From contig JACAVV010000031.1 of assembly GCA_024648695.1 (NCBI GenBank), forward strand, positions 1 through 64,000: 64,000 nucleotides of DNA, written 5' to 3'. The notes under the pieces are model-generated. The model saw nothing but the letters and a program-made list of their open reading frames with translations. It was not told where the DNA came from and made no database searches. Positions 8,430 through 17,126 of this stretch are shown here, in pieces; position 1 is the first letter of the stretch, and every line of letters begins with the position of its first letter. The stretch comes from Nitrospina sp. (GTDB lineage Bacteria > Nitrospinota > Nitrospinia > Nitrospinales > JACRGP01). A program made the translations under genes and the position numbers.

Positions 8430-10217
8430 TTAAAGTGTATCAGCCGGGTCTCCCTGTTCTTTGTGAAGAGTGTACAGCTTATAAAAAGCTCCCTTCTTAC
8501 GAAGCAATTCCCGGCGGGTTCCGAATTCCTCCACCCTGCCATTCTTTAGCACCATCACTTTGTCGACATGTCTTAGTGTTGATAAACGATGAGCGATGAT
8601 TATCGACGTCCTTCCTTTGATCACTTCCAACACAGCTTTTTGAATAAGAGCCTCGGTTTCGGTATCAACACTGGAAGTAGCCTCGTCCAGAATGAGGATT
8701 TTGGGATCGATCACCAGTGCTCTCGCAAACGCCAGCAATTGTTTTTGTCCCAAAGATAAAATGCTCCCCCCTTCCCTGACCTCTTGATGATATTTCATAG
8801 GAAGCTGGTTTATAAACTGATGCGAATGCACCATTTGCGCCACTGATTCCACATCGTTTTCTTCAACCATTTCATTTCCCAAACGGATGTTTTCCAACAC
8901 GTTTCCGGAAAACAGAAAGACTTCCTGCTGAACCAAAGCCATTTGCCGGCGCAGTTCATATTTATCAACCGCCGAAACTGAAGTACCGTCTACAAGGATT
9001 TGGCCTTTTTGAATGTCGTAAAAACGGCACAGGGTGTTTATGATCGTGGATTTACCCGACCCTGTTGCGCCTAAAATAGCCAAGCTTTCGCCAGGCTGAA
9101 CAACAAAGGAAACATCTTTTAGAACATAATCTTCATCTTTATAGGCGAACCAGACATTTTTGAATTTTATTTCGCCTTTTAGGGTGGGCAAAGCTTTCGG
9201 GTTCTCAGGATTGGGCAAATCCTCCGGCGTGTCGAGTAATTCGAAGATGCGTTCTGATGAAGCCATTGCTGTCTGGATAATATTGAACTTTTCTGCTAAA
9301 TCCCGTATGGGCTCAAAAAATTTCTGAATGTATTGCAGGAAAGCTACAAGAACGCCCAGTTGGATTTCCTCCTGCACGAATCGTCCTCCCCCATACCAGA
9401 TGACCAGCCCAATCCCAATAGCGCTGAAAACGTCGATAGATGGCATGTAAACCGAACTGTAGTGAATGGACCGCAAATCCTCTTTCAATTTTTCCTGGTT
9501 GATGGATCGAAACTGCTTGAAATTTTCCTCTTCCCGGTTGAGCATCTGGACGGTGGACATTCCTGACAGGTTTTCTTCCAGATATGTATTCAAAACCGTA
9601 ACCTGAGCACGATTCTTACGTAAGGCATCCCGCGCGCGAACGCGGTAGGCCCGTGTGGCCCAGGCCAGGAAAGGGAACACGAGGCAAACGATCAGAGTCA
9701 AACGCCAATCCAGGTACAAAAGGACACAAAATATCCCCATTAAAGTGAACAGGTCGCTGAATACCAATATCAAACCCGATGTCAGCATTTCGTTTAAAAC
9801 TTCCACATCGTTCACTACTCGTGTGACCATTTTGCCAATCGGATTGTGGTCGAAGAATTTGAAGGACATGCGATGAAGATGTGAAAACACCTGTGAACGC
9901 AGATCGAACATCACTTTCTGCCCAATGTACTGCATGAGGAGGGTTTGAAAAAACTGAATGGCAAAAGCGGTCGTCAGAACAACCATGAACACAAGAGCGA
10001 TGGTATCCAGTCCCTCCAGCTTGTTTATTTTGATATGGTCGTCAATCGCGATTTTGGTCAGGTAGGGTCCTGCCAGATGAAGCATGGAAACTGCAAACAA
10101 CAAAACGATAGCCAATATCACCGACCAGCGGTAAGGATGCAGATATTTAAGTATGCGGACGAACAGGGACCAGTCGTAATAACGGTCCTGCATATCCTCG
10201 TGCTTGTTGGTACTCAT
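8430..10217 (-). CDS. ABC exporter half-transporter, subunit 2 (MsbA-like)
   Basis: A 595-residue fused membrane/ATPase half-transporter. Six membrane helices occupy about residues 30-310. The nucleotide domain has Walker A GATGSGKST and Walker B ILILDEATSSVD with the catalytic glutamate intact. The signature motif is altered to LSLGQ instead of LSGGQ. The ATG overlaps the stop of the upstream gene (ATGA), so the two halves are co-translated and most likely form a heterodimer. In known heterodimeric exporters one composite ATP site is degenerate, and an altered signature here paired with an altered Walker B in the partner fits that. The substrate is unknown; lipid or drug export are the usual roles. 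Confidence 0.9.
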   Translation of the reverse strand: MSTNKHEDMQDRYYDWSLFVRILKYLHPYRWSVILAIVLLFAVSMLHLAGPYLTKIAIDDHIKINKLEGLDTIALVFMVVLTTAFAIQFFQTLLMQYIGQKVMFDLRSQVFSHLHRMSFKFFDHNPIGKMVTRVVNDVEVLNEMLTSGLILVFSDLFTLMGIFCVLLYLDWRLTLIVCLVFPFLAWATRAYRVRARDALRKNRAQVTVLNTYLEENLSGMSTVQMLNREEENFKQFRSINQEKLKEDLRSIHYSSVYMPSIDVFSAIGIGLVIWYGGGRFVQEEIQLGVLVAFLQYIQKFFEPIRDLAEKFNIIQTAMASSERIFELLDTPEDLPNPENPKALPTLKGEIKFKNVWFAYKDEDYVLKDVSFVVQPGESLAILGATGSGKSTIINTLCRFYDIQKGQILVDGTSVSAVDKYELRRQMALVQQEVFLFSGNVLENIRLGNEMVEENDVESVAQMVHSHQFINQLPMKYHQEVREGGSILSLGQKQLLAFARALVIDPKILILDEATSSVDTETEALIQKAVLEVIKGRTSIIIAHRLSTLRHVDKVMVLKNGRVEEFGTRRELLRKKGAFYKLYTLHKEQGDPADTL

Positions 10218-11962
10218 TGCAGGAAAAAGTCCATTTCGCGTGTCAACATCTGTTCTTTATACAAACGGCTGTAAAAACCCTGGTTTTGCATCAGTTCCGC
10301 ATGGGTACCCAATTCCACCACCGTGCCCTGATCCAGCACCAGAATCTGGCCAGCTTCTTTCACACCCGTCACCCGGTGGGTTGCGATCAATGTGGTGATG
10401 CCACGGATTTTTTGATTGATTTGGGAAACAATCCACTCTTCCGTTTCCACATCCAGACTCGAAAAGGCATCATCCAGGATTAATATTTCAGGTTTCCTCA
10501 ACAAGGCCCGGGCTAATGCAAGACGCTGTTTTTGTCCTCCCGAAAGAGAAACCCCGCGTTCTCCCACCAAAGTGTCCAAACCTTGAGGAAACCGTTCCAT
10601 GTCAGGTTGCAGGCCGGACATGACAATCACTTCCTGAATGTCAGCATCAGTCGCCAGGGCATTGCCCAGCTTCAGGTTTTCCCGAATGGTGGCAGAGAAC
10701 ATAAACGGTTCCTGCCCCACATAACCGACGCTTTTTCTAAGAACAGACAGAGGAATTTCAGAAACAGGTATCCCGTCAATTTTCAGGCTTCCTGTGTTGA
10801 AATTGAACAGTCTCGGAATCAGGCACAACAAGGAGGTTTTACCGGATCCAATTTTGCCCATAATGACTAATCGGCCTCCTTTAGGGATCACGCAATTGAT
10901 ATTCTTCAAAGCCAAACCAGAAGCCTCGGGATAAGAAAACCCAAGGTTTTCAAAGGTTATTTCACCTTTTATGGCGGACCCTGTTTTTTTCGCTGTATCT
11001 ATTATAGATGGCATGCTGGAAAAAACTTCGTCCAGTCGAGCCATTGCGCTCAATCCACGTTGGGTCAGGTTAAAAACAAAACCGATACCCATCATCGGCC
11101 AGGAAAGCATGATCAGGTATCCGTTAAAGGCTACAAAATCACCCAGCGTCATGGTTCCTGAAATCACCTGGTGAGCACCCTGCCAAAGTGCGATTAAAGC
11201 GGACACTCCTAAAGTGAATACCAGTGAGGGAGTGAACAGAGCAAACAGTTTCGTAAGCTGAAGATTCTTTTTCACATACTCTTCGTTCAGGGTAGCGAAT
11301 TTACGCATTTCATTATTCTCCTGGACGAAGGCGTGCAAAACCCGGATGCCGGAAAGGTTTTCCTGCACACGTGAAGAGATGCGGGCAAGATGCTCCTGCA
11401 CTTCTCTCTGTTTCTTGCTGATTGAGCGGGAAAACTTGAAAAATAAAATGGATACAATCGGTAATGGAACCAGGCAATAGAGGGTAAGGGTTGGGTTCAA
11501 TAACGACATCAAACTCAAACAACAAAAAATGACCAGGGAAGAATCCACGAATATCAATAAGCCCAAACCGACAAAATCGCGAATCGACCTCAAGTCGTTG
11601 GTAGCACGTGACATTAAGTCGCCGGTCTTTTCCTTTTGATAATAGGTAGCGTCCAAGTTGAAGAAGTGTTGCATCAGGTGGTTCAAAATATCAAATTCCA
11701 CCTTGCGCGAGGGACCGAACAGAAACTTTCTCCAACCAAATCGGAACAGGGCTTGAAACAAGGAAACCAGGCAAAGGATCAATGCATAAAAAAGAAGCTC
11801 CGATCCAGCGGGACGCTCCGATAACAGATCAATGAAGTTCTTCAGTATCCAGGGAATGGCCAGCGCCACCAGGTCGGTAAGGATCAGGGCAATGGCGCCC
11901 ACCGTTATTTCTTTGCGGTAGGTGATTAAGTAAGGGAAGAAGGAGCGAATGTGGTGATACAT
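10214..11962 (-). CDS. ABC exporter half-transporter, subunit 1
   Basis: A 582-residue half-transporter with six membrane helices (about residues 15-305) and a C-terminal ATPase. Walker A reads GKIGSGKTS and the signature LSGGQ is canonical. Walker B is ILILDDAFSSLD, so the catalytic glutamate is replaced by aspartate. This is the subunit that would carry the degenerate ATP site in a heterodimer with the gene that overlaps its stop by four bases. The pattern matches the TM287/TM288 class of exporters as I know it. The ATG at 11962 opens the two-gene operon, and the ZIP gene lies 47 bases upstream on the same strand. Confidence 0.9.
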   Translation of the reverse strand: MYHHIRSFFPYLITYRKEITVGAIALILTDLVALAIPWILKNFIDLLSERPAGSELLFYALILCLVSLFQALFRFGWRKFLFGPSRKVEFDILNHLMQHFFNLDATYYQKEKTGDLMSRATNDLRSIRDFVGLGLLIFVDSSLVIFCCLSLMSLLNPTLTLYCLVPLPIVSILFFKFSRSISKKQREVQEHLARISSRVQENLSGIRVLHAFVQENNEMRKFATLNEEYVKKNLQLTKLFALFTPSLVFTLGVSALIALWQGAHQVISGTMTLGDFVAFNGYLIMLSWPMMGIGFVFNLTQRGLSAMARLDEVFSSMPSIIDTAKKTGSAIKGEITFENLGFSYPEASGLALKNINCVIPKGGRLVIMGKIGSGKTSLLCLIPRLFNFNTGSLKIDGIPVSEIPLSVLRKSVGYVGQEPFMFSATIRENLKLGNALATDADIQEVIVMSGLQPDMERFPQGLDTLVGERGVSLSGGQKQRLALARALLRKPEILILDDAFSSLDVETEEWIVSQINQKIRGITTLIATHRVTGVKEAGQILVLDQGTVVELGTHAELMQNQGFYSRLYKEQMLTREMDFFLQ

Positions 11963-12009
11963 AAATCAAACCAGGCTGAAGGCCCTGTTTAGCCGGTCTC
12001 CATTCCGGC

Positions 12010-12732
12010 TCACATAAACCCCATTGAGAGGGTCATAACCAAAATACCAAGACACAAGCTCATCAGGTTTTTATACTTTTTACCATGTTCTTCATGGACC
12101 GTAGGGAGCAGGTCACCGATCGCGATATAAAGGAAAGTCCCTGCCGAAACACCCAGGGCAATGCCAATAGGATAAGGGTCCACGTTTTTCAGAATCGATA
12201 AGGCCATCAAGGCTCCCAATGGTGTGGCGAGAGAAAAAATAGCCATCGACCAGAAAATTTTCTTTTTGGAATATTCTCCCCCCTTAATCAAGATACTGCT
12301 CAAGGCAAATGCCGCGGGAAATTTATGCATGGTCACCGCAAGAATGATCACCAGGCTCAGGTTCATCATGTTTCCTGCACCGATAGCAACACCATCAAGA
12401 ATACTGTGAAAACCGATCCCGGCGTATGCAGACAATCCGATCGTGTGGTAATCGCATTCACCTTCCTCGCAGGGATGAACCATGACAAATTTTTCAAGAA
12501 TGAAAATCAACAAAAACCCGAAGATGATGGGGAGCCCCATTTGTTTGCCCAAAATGGGAGACACCTCTGGCAGGATATGGAAGAACACCGCTCCCAGTAA
12601 AATTCCAGCGCAAAAACTGATCACCAGATTGAATTGGCTCTCTGACCATTGGCGGACGGTGGGAATCCATCCACCCAGTAAGGTAATTGCAAAAATGAAC
12701 GCTAATAAAATATAAAGCAAAGAGTGATCCAT
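12010..12732 (-). CDS. ZIP-family metal transporter
   Basis: A 240-residue ZIP (ZRT/IRT-like) transporter that moves divalent metals such as zinc into the cytoplasm. Eight hydrophobic segments are spread over its length. The metal-site helices are visible as FHSILDGVAIGAG (TM4) and MHKFPAAFAL (TM5), together with HILPE earlier. A variable loop HPCEEGECDYH between TM3 and TM4 contains His, Cys and Glu and may bind metal. The start taken is ATG 12732; an upstream in-frame TTG at 12750 has no ribosome site. It is in the same direction as the ABC exporter that follows, with a 47-base gap, but a functional link is not evident. Confidence 0.88.
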   Translation of the reverse strand: MDHSLLYILLAFIFAITLLGGWIPTVRQWSESQFNLVISFCAGILLGAVFFHILPEVSPILGKQMGLPIIFGFLLIFILEKFVMVHPCEEGECDYHTIGLSAYAGIGFHSILDGVAIGAGNMMNLSLVIILAVTMHKFPAAFALSSILIKGGEYSKKKIFWSMAIFSLATPLGALMALSILKNVDPYPIGIALGVSAGTFLYIAIGDLLPTVHEEHGKKYKNLMSLCLGILVMTLSMGFM

Positions 12733-13099
12733 AAACCCCGTATCGTTCAAATGGCTAAAAAGCCTACACAGTGAAAAACTATTTTAAATATTTTTTCAAT
12801 GATTATTGGATGCAAAATTAATAATAACGTTCCTGATTGAGTATATATTAGACACTAAAGCCTGGAAATAAGTTCGAAACGTTATCATATTTGGCAGGTT
12901 AAATCATTATTAATGCACCGATACAATACCTGCCCAAAGGCAATCGTAAAGCCTGTTGAAAGTAAAAAACATTTCCGAAATAAGGAGGGAGTATTATTCC
13001 CCTCCTCACCTCTCCATCTCCCGACAGGAGAAGGGATGTACTCTTCATTTACTTTGCCATGTGATAGATTTTTCAACCGGTTATTAAAAAAATAAGGCA
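12733..13099. other. intergenic region with stacked inverted repeats
   Basis: No gene is supported here. Two hairpins can be drawn. GGCAGGT (12893-12899) pairs with ACCTGCC (12928-12934), and AGGAGGG (12983-12989) pairs with CCCTCCT (13000-13006). A C/T-rich stretch with a third small repeat (TCTCC/GGAGA) follows at about 13014-13030. The C/T-rich part resembles the hairpin at 17069-17094. The region separates the ZIP gene, reading away, from the end of a HEAT-repeat gene, so at least one hairpin probably terminates the latter. Confidence 0.45.
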
Positions 13100-14278
13100 T
13101 TAGTGAATCATTAATTTTATCAGGTTTCCGGCCGCATAAGCGCGAATGGCTTCCAGGGAATCCCCAAGCATCTTAAACAATAAGGCGAAACCGGTAGGAC
13201 CCCCGATTTTTCCTACAGAACGCACCGCGGCTGTCCGTACCCTGGAATGCGGATCTTGCAAAGCCATAGCCAGCAAAGATTCCTTTTCGCTCACTTCCAG
13301 CGAGCCCAGAACCCTGGCGGCCGCACTGCGAACTCCAAAATCGTTGTGCTTCAATGAACTCAAAAAGTTTTTTTCGCAAGCGCGAGATCCCGACCGAATG
13401 AGGGAAACTGCGGCGGAAAGACGAACCAGACCATCCTCATCATCACAATGTTTTTCAATCTCGGAAATCACTTTCTGGTGGTCTTCAATAAATCCCAGAG
13501 CAATCACCGCCTGGTAACGCACTGAAGGGTTGTTATGTTCCAGCAAAGCCAGTAAACTTGGAAACAGTTGAGGATTAATCACTTCTCCAAGGCTCTGCAA
13601 AGTATAAAACACCGCATCCTCGTCAGGATCGCTCAATAAATCCACCAGGACGGGAATAACCTTCGGCGAATCCAATTGCCCTAGTTCTCGAATGGCATGG
13701 TATCGGTAGGTAGTGGCTTTCGAGTGAGCTGTTTCCACAATTAAATTCAAATAAGACTCCACGCCCAGACGAAACAGAGCCCCGGCGGCGGCAACCCGTA
13801 ACGGTTGATCGGGATCCTTTAAATACGGAACAAGCTTGGGAAGCCAATCGGTTCCCCCCTTGTTTCCAATAACCTTGAGCGCCTCCACCCGCACCCAGAT
13901 ATCGTAATCTTTTAATAACGTTTGAGCCAGTTTCAAGGCTTGGTCGGGTGCAAGTTTGACCACAGCCTGCAGGGCAAATTGCCGAGCGGTCGGATAAATA
14001 TCTTTCGAGCCTTTAATGAGCAAATCCAATAGTCTCGAATCCCCCGACTCACCAATTGCACGAATGGCCGCACTGCGAACGAAAGAATTTTCATGATCCA
14101 AAGCCTTCCTTAAAATTTCCACACATTGCTCATAAATTTTTCCAACCGAACCTTCCGGTTTAGGTAACGGAGGATCTGCGCAAACTTGCAAAGGGAGAAG
14201 AACTCCAAGAAAAAAGGGAAGTATTCTTTTAATAAAATTCAGGCAACTATTTTTCAATTTTATAAATCGATTATTCAA
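13100..14278 (-). CDS. exported HEAT-repeat protein
   Basis: A 392-residue protein with an N-terminal hydrophobic signal (about residues 17-34, ending near VCADPP) and about nine HEAT repeats. The repeat units show the pattern VRxxAxxALGxxG and cover residues about 50 to the end. It should act outside the cytoplasm as a binding scaffold, like the lipoprotein at 6786-8411, but it has no lipobox. The start is TTG at 14278, overlapping the end of the upstream glycosyltransferase gene by eight bases; no ATG is available nearby. It probably forms an operon with that gene. Confidence 0.8.
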   Translation of the reverse strand: MNNRFIKLKNSCLNFIKRILPFFLGVLLPLQVCADPPLPKPEGSVGKIYEQCVEILRKALDHENSFVRSAAIRAIGESGDSRLLDLLIKGSKDIYPTARQFALQAVVKLAPDQALKLAQTLLKDYDIWVRVEALKVIGNKGGTDWLPKLVPYLKDPDQPLRVAAAGALFRLGVESYLNLIVETAHSKATTYRYHAIRELGQLDSPKVIPVLVDLLSDPDEDAVFYTLQSLGEVINPQLFPSLLALLEHNNPSVRYQAVIALGFIEDHQKVISEIEKHCDDEDGLVRLSAAVSLIRSGSRACEKNFLSSLKHNDFGVRSAAARVLGSLEVSEKESLLAMALQDPHSRVRTAAVRSVGKIGGPTGFALLFKMLGDSLEAIRAYAAGNLIKLMIH

Positions 14279-15266
14279 TCGGGGCAGAGGTTGTTGGACT
14301 TAAAAAGTCCTCTTTCAAACTTGGAGGCAGGTCGGGCAATCGCAAAACTTGCAAATCCTGGTCTGCTTGAACTTCCATCAAGCGCCTATAATATTGAGCT
14401 TCCAAAAGTTTATTTCTTTTTAAAAATCCTTTCAAAAGAATTCCAGACTTTTCCATTAAAGTGGATAAAGCCTCCTTCCTTTGTACAGAAGAAAGGGTAT
14501 TTCCGGCAAGAATTTTTATCAAGGAATAAACCCGGAAGCGATCCATTCCCCAATATTTTCTCGAAAGTTGATCCTTATGGCCACCTGTTTTAATAATCAA
14601 GTGGTTAGCAATAAACTGGACCGGAAACTTAGCAGAAATCCGTAACCATAAATCATAATCTTCGCAAGCCGGCATGGTTTCATCAAATACACCTATCTCA
14701 TCGAATATCGATTTATTGATCATCACCGAAGATGGGCTGATGATGCAAAGCGGCAGGCACTGTTTAAAAATAAACCCGGAATATTTCCGATGTTTGTTCA
14801 TAGGGTTCACCCTAACCCCATTTCGAATCCATATCTCATCCGTGTAACAAATTCTGCTCTGTGAATTCGATTCCATCCATTCAATTTGCCGTTCCAATTT
14901 TTCCTTTTCCCACCGATCATCAGAGTCCAGAAAACAAATATAAGCACCCCGCGCCTGTTCGATTCCCAAATTTCGCGCGTGACTCACTCCCCTGTTTCCC
15001 GGTACCTTCAGATAGTTGACCGATGGTAAAGAAGAAAAAATTTTCTCCGTTTCATCCGTCGAACCATCATCTACCAGAATACACTCAAAATCACGAAACG
15101 TTTGTGCAAAGACCGAATCAAGGGCCTTCTGCAGGCGATCCGCGCGATTGAAGGTAGGAATGATAACAGATATCAAAGGTTTCAAAGCGCACGCCGTCCA
15201 TAAAAGCCTTGACAAAAGGGCAAATTTTCCATAAAAGAGTAGCTTTCTCTGATACAATATATTCAA
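14271..15266 (-). CDS. family 2 glycosyltransferase
   Basis: A GT-A fold glycosyltransferase of up to 331 residues that transfers sugar from a nucleotide-sugar donor. The domain begins at LISVIIPTFNRADRL. The metal/donor motifs are VDDGSTDET and LDSDDRW (the DxD region), and ACEDYDLWLR matches the acceptor-side ED motif. The C-terminal 90 residues are helical and lack a membrane segment. The true start is unsure: the longest frame begins with TTG 15266 without a ribosome site, and the first 30 residues precede the conserved domain, so translation may begin at a later TTG. The stop overlaps the HEAT gene start. The acceptor is unknown; surface polysaccharide is likely. Confidence 0.85.
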   Translation of the reverse strand: MNILYQRKLLFYGKFALLSRLLWTACALKPLISVIIPTFNRADRLQKALDSVFAQTFRDFECILVDDGSTDETEKIFSSLPSVNYLKVPGNRGVSHARNLGIEQARGAYICFLDSDDRWEKEKLERQIEWMESNSQSRICYTDEIWIRNGVRVNPMNKHRKYSGFIFKQCLPLCIISPSSVMINKSIFDEIGVFDETMPACEDYDLWLRISAKFPVQFIANHLIIKTGGHKDQLSRKYWGMDRFRVYSLIKILAGNTLSSVQRKEALSTLMEKSGILLKGFLKRNKLLEAQYYRRLMEVQADQDLQVLRLPDLPPSLKEDFLSPTTSAPIE

Positions 15267-15325
15267 ATTTTAGTTCATTTGAAATGTTTGTCCCCAATAA
15301 TAACCCAGAAGCTTAGGGCCTGAGT

Positions 15326-16327
15326 ATGGATTTTAACGGCGTTCTCAATTTATTTAAAGAGGACCTTAAACAAGTCGAAGAGTCGATCCGAAATAACTAC
15401 GCCTCCGACATTCCTCTGATCTCTGACATCGGTGGATACCTTGTAAATGGAGGCGGAAAACGCATTCGTCCTCTATTATTACTGATGAGCGCCAGGCTTT
15501 GTGGAATGAAGGCCGATGACCGGATCATTAAACATTGTTGCGTTGTAGAATACATTCACTCAGCGACTTTACTTCATGACGACGTCCTTGATGAAACCAC
15601 CGTGCGCCGGGGAAGTGAAACGGTCAACTCCAAATGGGGAAGCGACGCCAGTATTTTGATGGGGGATTACCTTATTTCAAAAGCCATCCTGCTATTGGCA
15701 AACGATTCGGATTTCGACATTATGAAATCGTTTGCCGCCGGAGCCCAGGAACTGGTTGAGGGAGGAATCCTGGAATTCACCAATGCGCGAAAGTTGGATA
15801 TTTCCGAATCCTTACTGCTTGAAATCATCGAAAGGAAAACATCTTCAATTATGGATTTGAGTTGTTTGCTTGGAGCTTCCCTTGCTAAAGAAGAACCTGA
15901 ATCCGCCAAAGCTCTGGCGAGTTTTGGAAGAAACTTTGGAATCGCTTTCCAGTTGCTGGATGACATTCTGGATTATGATTCAAGTGAAGAAATTCTGGGC
16001 AAACCCGTCGGTAATGATTTTAAAGAAGGCCATGTTACCCTGCCTCTCTTTCATTTGTACTCAAACGCCAAAGAACCGCTAAAACGTGAAATCGAAGCCT
16101 TTGTACAATGTGACCATCTGGGTAGCAAAGAATTCGATTACATCGTCGATAAAATGCGCGAAAGTAAAGCCATCGATTATTCCCTGGATAAAGCGCGATA
16201 CTACATGGACCAGGCCAAATTGCAGATTGATACCTTTACTGCCAAAAATCCTGAATATAAAGACTGCTTTCACGCCGTTTGCGAATACATTGTCGAAAGG
16301 CACGCCCTCGCCAAAGCCTGCGCTTAG
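15326..16327 (+). CDS. ispB: polyprenyl diphosphate synthase (octaprenyl type)
   Basis: A trans-isoprenyl diphosphate synthase of 333 residues that makes long-chain prenyl diphosphate for quinone side chains. The first aspartate-rich motif is LLHDDVLDE (about residue 85) and the second is LLDDILDYD (about residue 213). The substrate segment GGKRIRP is near residue 42. The small residues before the first motif fit a long-chain product, but chain length cannot be fixed by eye. It is transcribed away from the glycosyltransferase. A hairpin at 16350-16374 follows its stop. Confidence 0.9.
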   Translation: MDFNGVLNLFKEDLKQVEESIRNNYASDIPLISDIGGYLVNGGGKRIRPLLLLMSARLCGMKADDRIIKHCCVVEYIHSATLLHDDVLDETTVRRGSETVNSKWGSDASILMGDYLISKAILLLANDSDFDIMKSFAAGAQELVEGGILEFTNARKLDISESLLLEIIERKTSSIMDLSCLLGASLAKEEPESAKALASFGRNFGIAFQLLDDILDYDSSEEILGKPVGNDFKEGHVTLPLFHLYSNAKEPLKREIEAFVQCDHLGSKEFDYIVDKMRESKAIDYSLDKARYYMDQAKLQIDTFTAKNPEYKDCFHAVCEYIVERHALAKACA

Positions 16328-16349
16328 GTTCCTCGAACAAAGGCTCAGT

Positions 16350-16374
16350 AAAGAGTCAGTGATGAAGACTCTTT
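16350..16374 (+). terminator. hairpin after the prenyl synthase gene
   Basis: AAAGAGTC (16350-16357) and GACTCTTT (16367-16374) form a perfect eight-base stem with a nine-base loop, starting 23 bases past the stop codon. The downstream sequence is only moderately T-rich, so it may be a weak terminator. Confidence 0.5.
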
Positions 16375-16532
16375 CCATTTGCTTTTCCATCCCTTAAGCC
16401 CTACATTAGAGTTTAGTTGAGGATAAGTCCATAAAAGCTTGACCTTCCTGACAGATCCATGACAGAAGGGATACTGGTGTTTCCATTACCTAAAGAAACC
16501 CATTAACAGGTCAACCCAAAGTTGGAGGTTTT

Positions 16533-17060
16533 ATGACATCTCCTTACCACTCCTATGCCGATCTGGCCAGGCAATCAATCATTTATTATTTAGACCAGGG
16601 ACAAGTCATGCCCTGCCCAGATTCCTTAAACGGGGAATTGAAAAAAAAGCGGGGAACTTTTGTTTGTCTAAAGAAGGGTAAGCAACTCAGAGGCTGTGTG
16701 GGAACTATCGTTCCCGTACGGGAAAACCTCGCTCAGGAAATTATCCAGAATTCTGTGAATGCCGCCACCGAAGACCCCCGGTTTTCCCCGGTTGGAAAAG
16801 AAGAAATCCCGCAATTGAGTTTTTCGGTGGATGTGCTGAGTCCCTTGGAAAAAGTGCAGACTAAATCGGACCTGGACACAAAACGTTTTGGGCTGGTTGT
16901 CCGTGGAAAATCCAGCCAAGGGGTATTATTGCCGGATATTGAGGGTGTCAATTCGGTGGATGATCAGATCAAAATCTGCAAAAGAAAGGCGGGTTTGGAA
17001 AATGACGAAGACCTGGAATATTTCCGGTTCTCCGTCCAACGCTATAAATCCCAGCTATAA
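16533..17060 (+). CDS. AMMECR1-domain protein
   Basis: A 175-residue AMMECR1 family protein. The family hallmark LRGCVGTI is at about residue 50, followed by the conserved VNAATEDPRF segment and the LSFSVDVLSPLE strand. The family is widespread; some members sit with MEMO-like proteins or radical SAM enzymes, but neither is next to this gene. The molecular function is unknown. The start is ATG 16533 with a strong ggagg (16524-16528). It converges on the ATP-citrate lyase genes. Confidence 0.85.
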   Translation: MTSPYHSYADLARQSIIYYLDQGQVMPCPDSLNGELKKKRGTFVCLKKGKQLRGCVGTIVPVRENLAQEIIQNSVNAATEDPRFSPVGKEEIPQLSFSVDVLSPLEKVQTKSDLDTKRFGLVVRGKSSQGVLLPDIEGVNSVDDQIKICKRKAGLENDEDLEYFRFSVQRYKSQL

Positions 17061-17068
17061 ATAAGAAA

Positions 17069-17094
17069 CCCCCTCTCCCAGGCGGGAGAGAGGG
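17069..17094. terminator. GC-rich hairpin between convergent genes
   Basis: CCCTCTCCC (to 17079) pairs with GGGAGAGAGGG (17084-17094) around an AGGC loop, with a two-base bulge. It lies between the AMMECR1 stop and the ATP-citrate lyase stop and could end transcription from either side. A similar C/T-rich motif occurs at about 13000-13030, so it may instead belong to a dispersed repeat. Confidence 0.45.
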
Positions 17095-17126
17095 ATTATA
17101 TTCACAACTGAAGTAAAATTACAAAC

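Noticed and set aside
17060-17126. Dispersed repeat family shared with about 13000-13030
   Set aside because: Two C/T-rich hairpins look alike but share too little sequence to claim a repeat family from one window.
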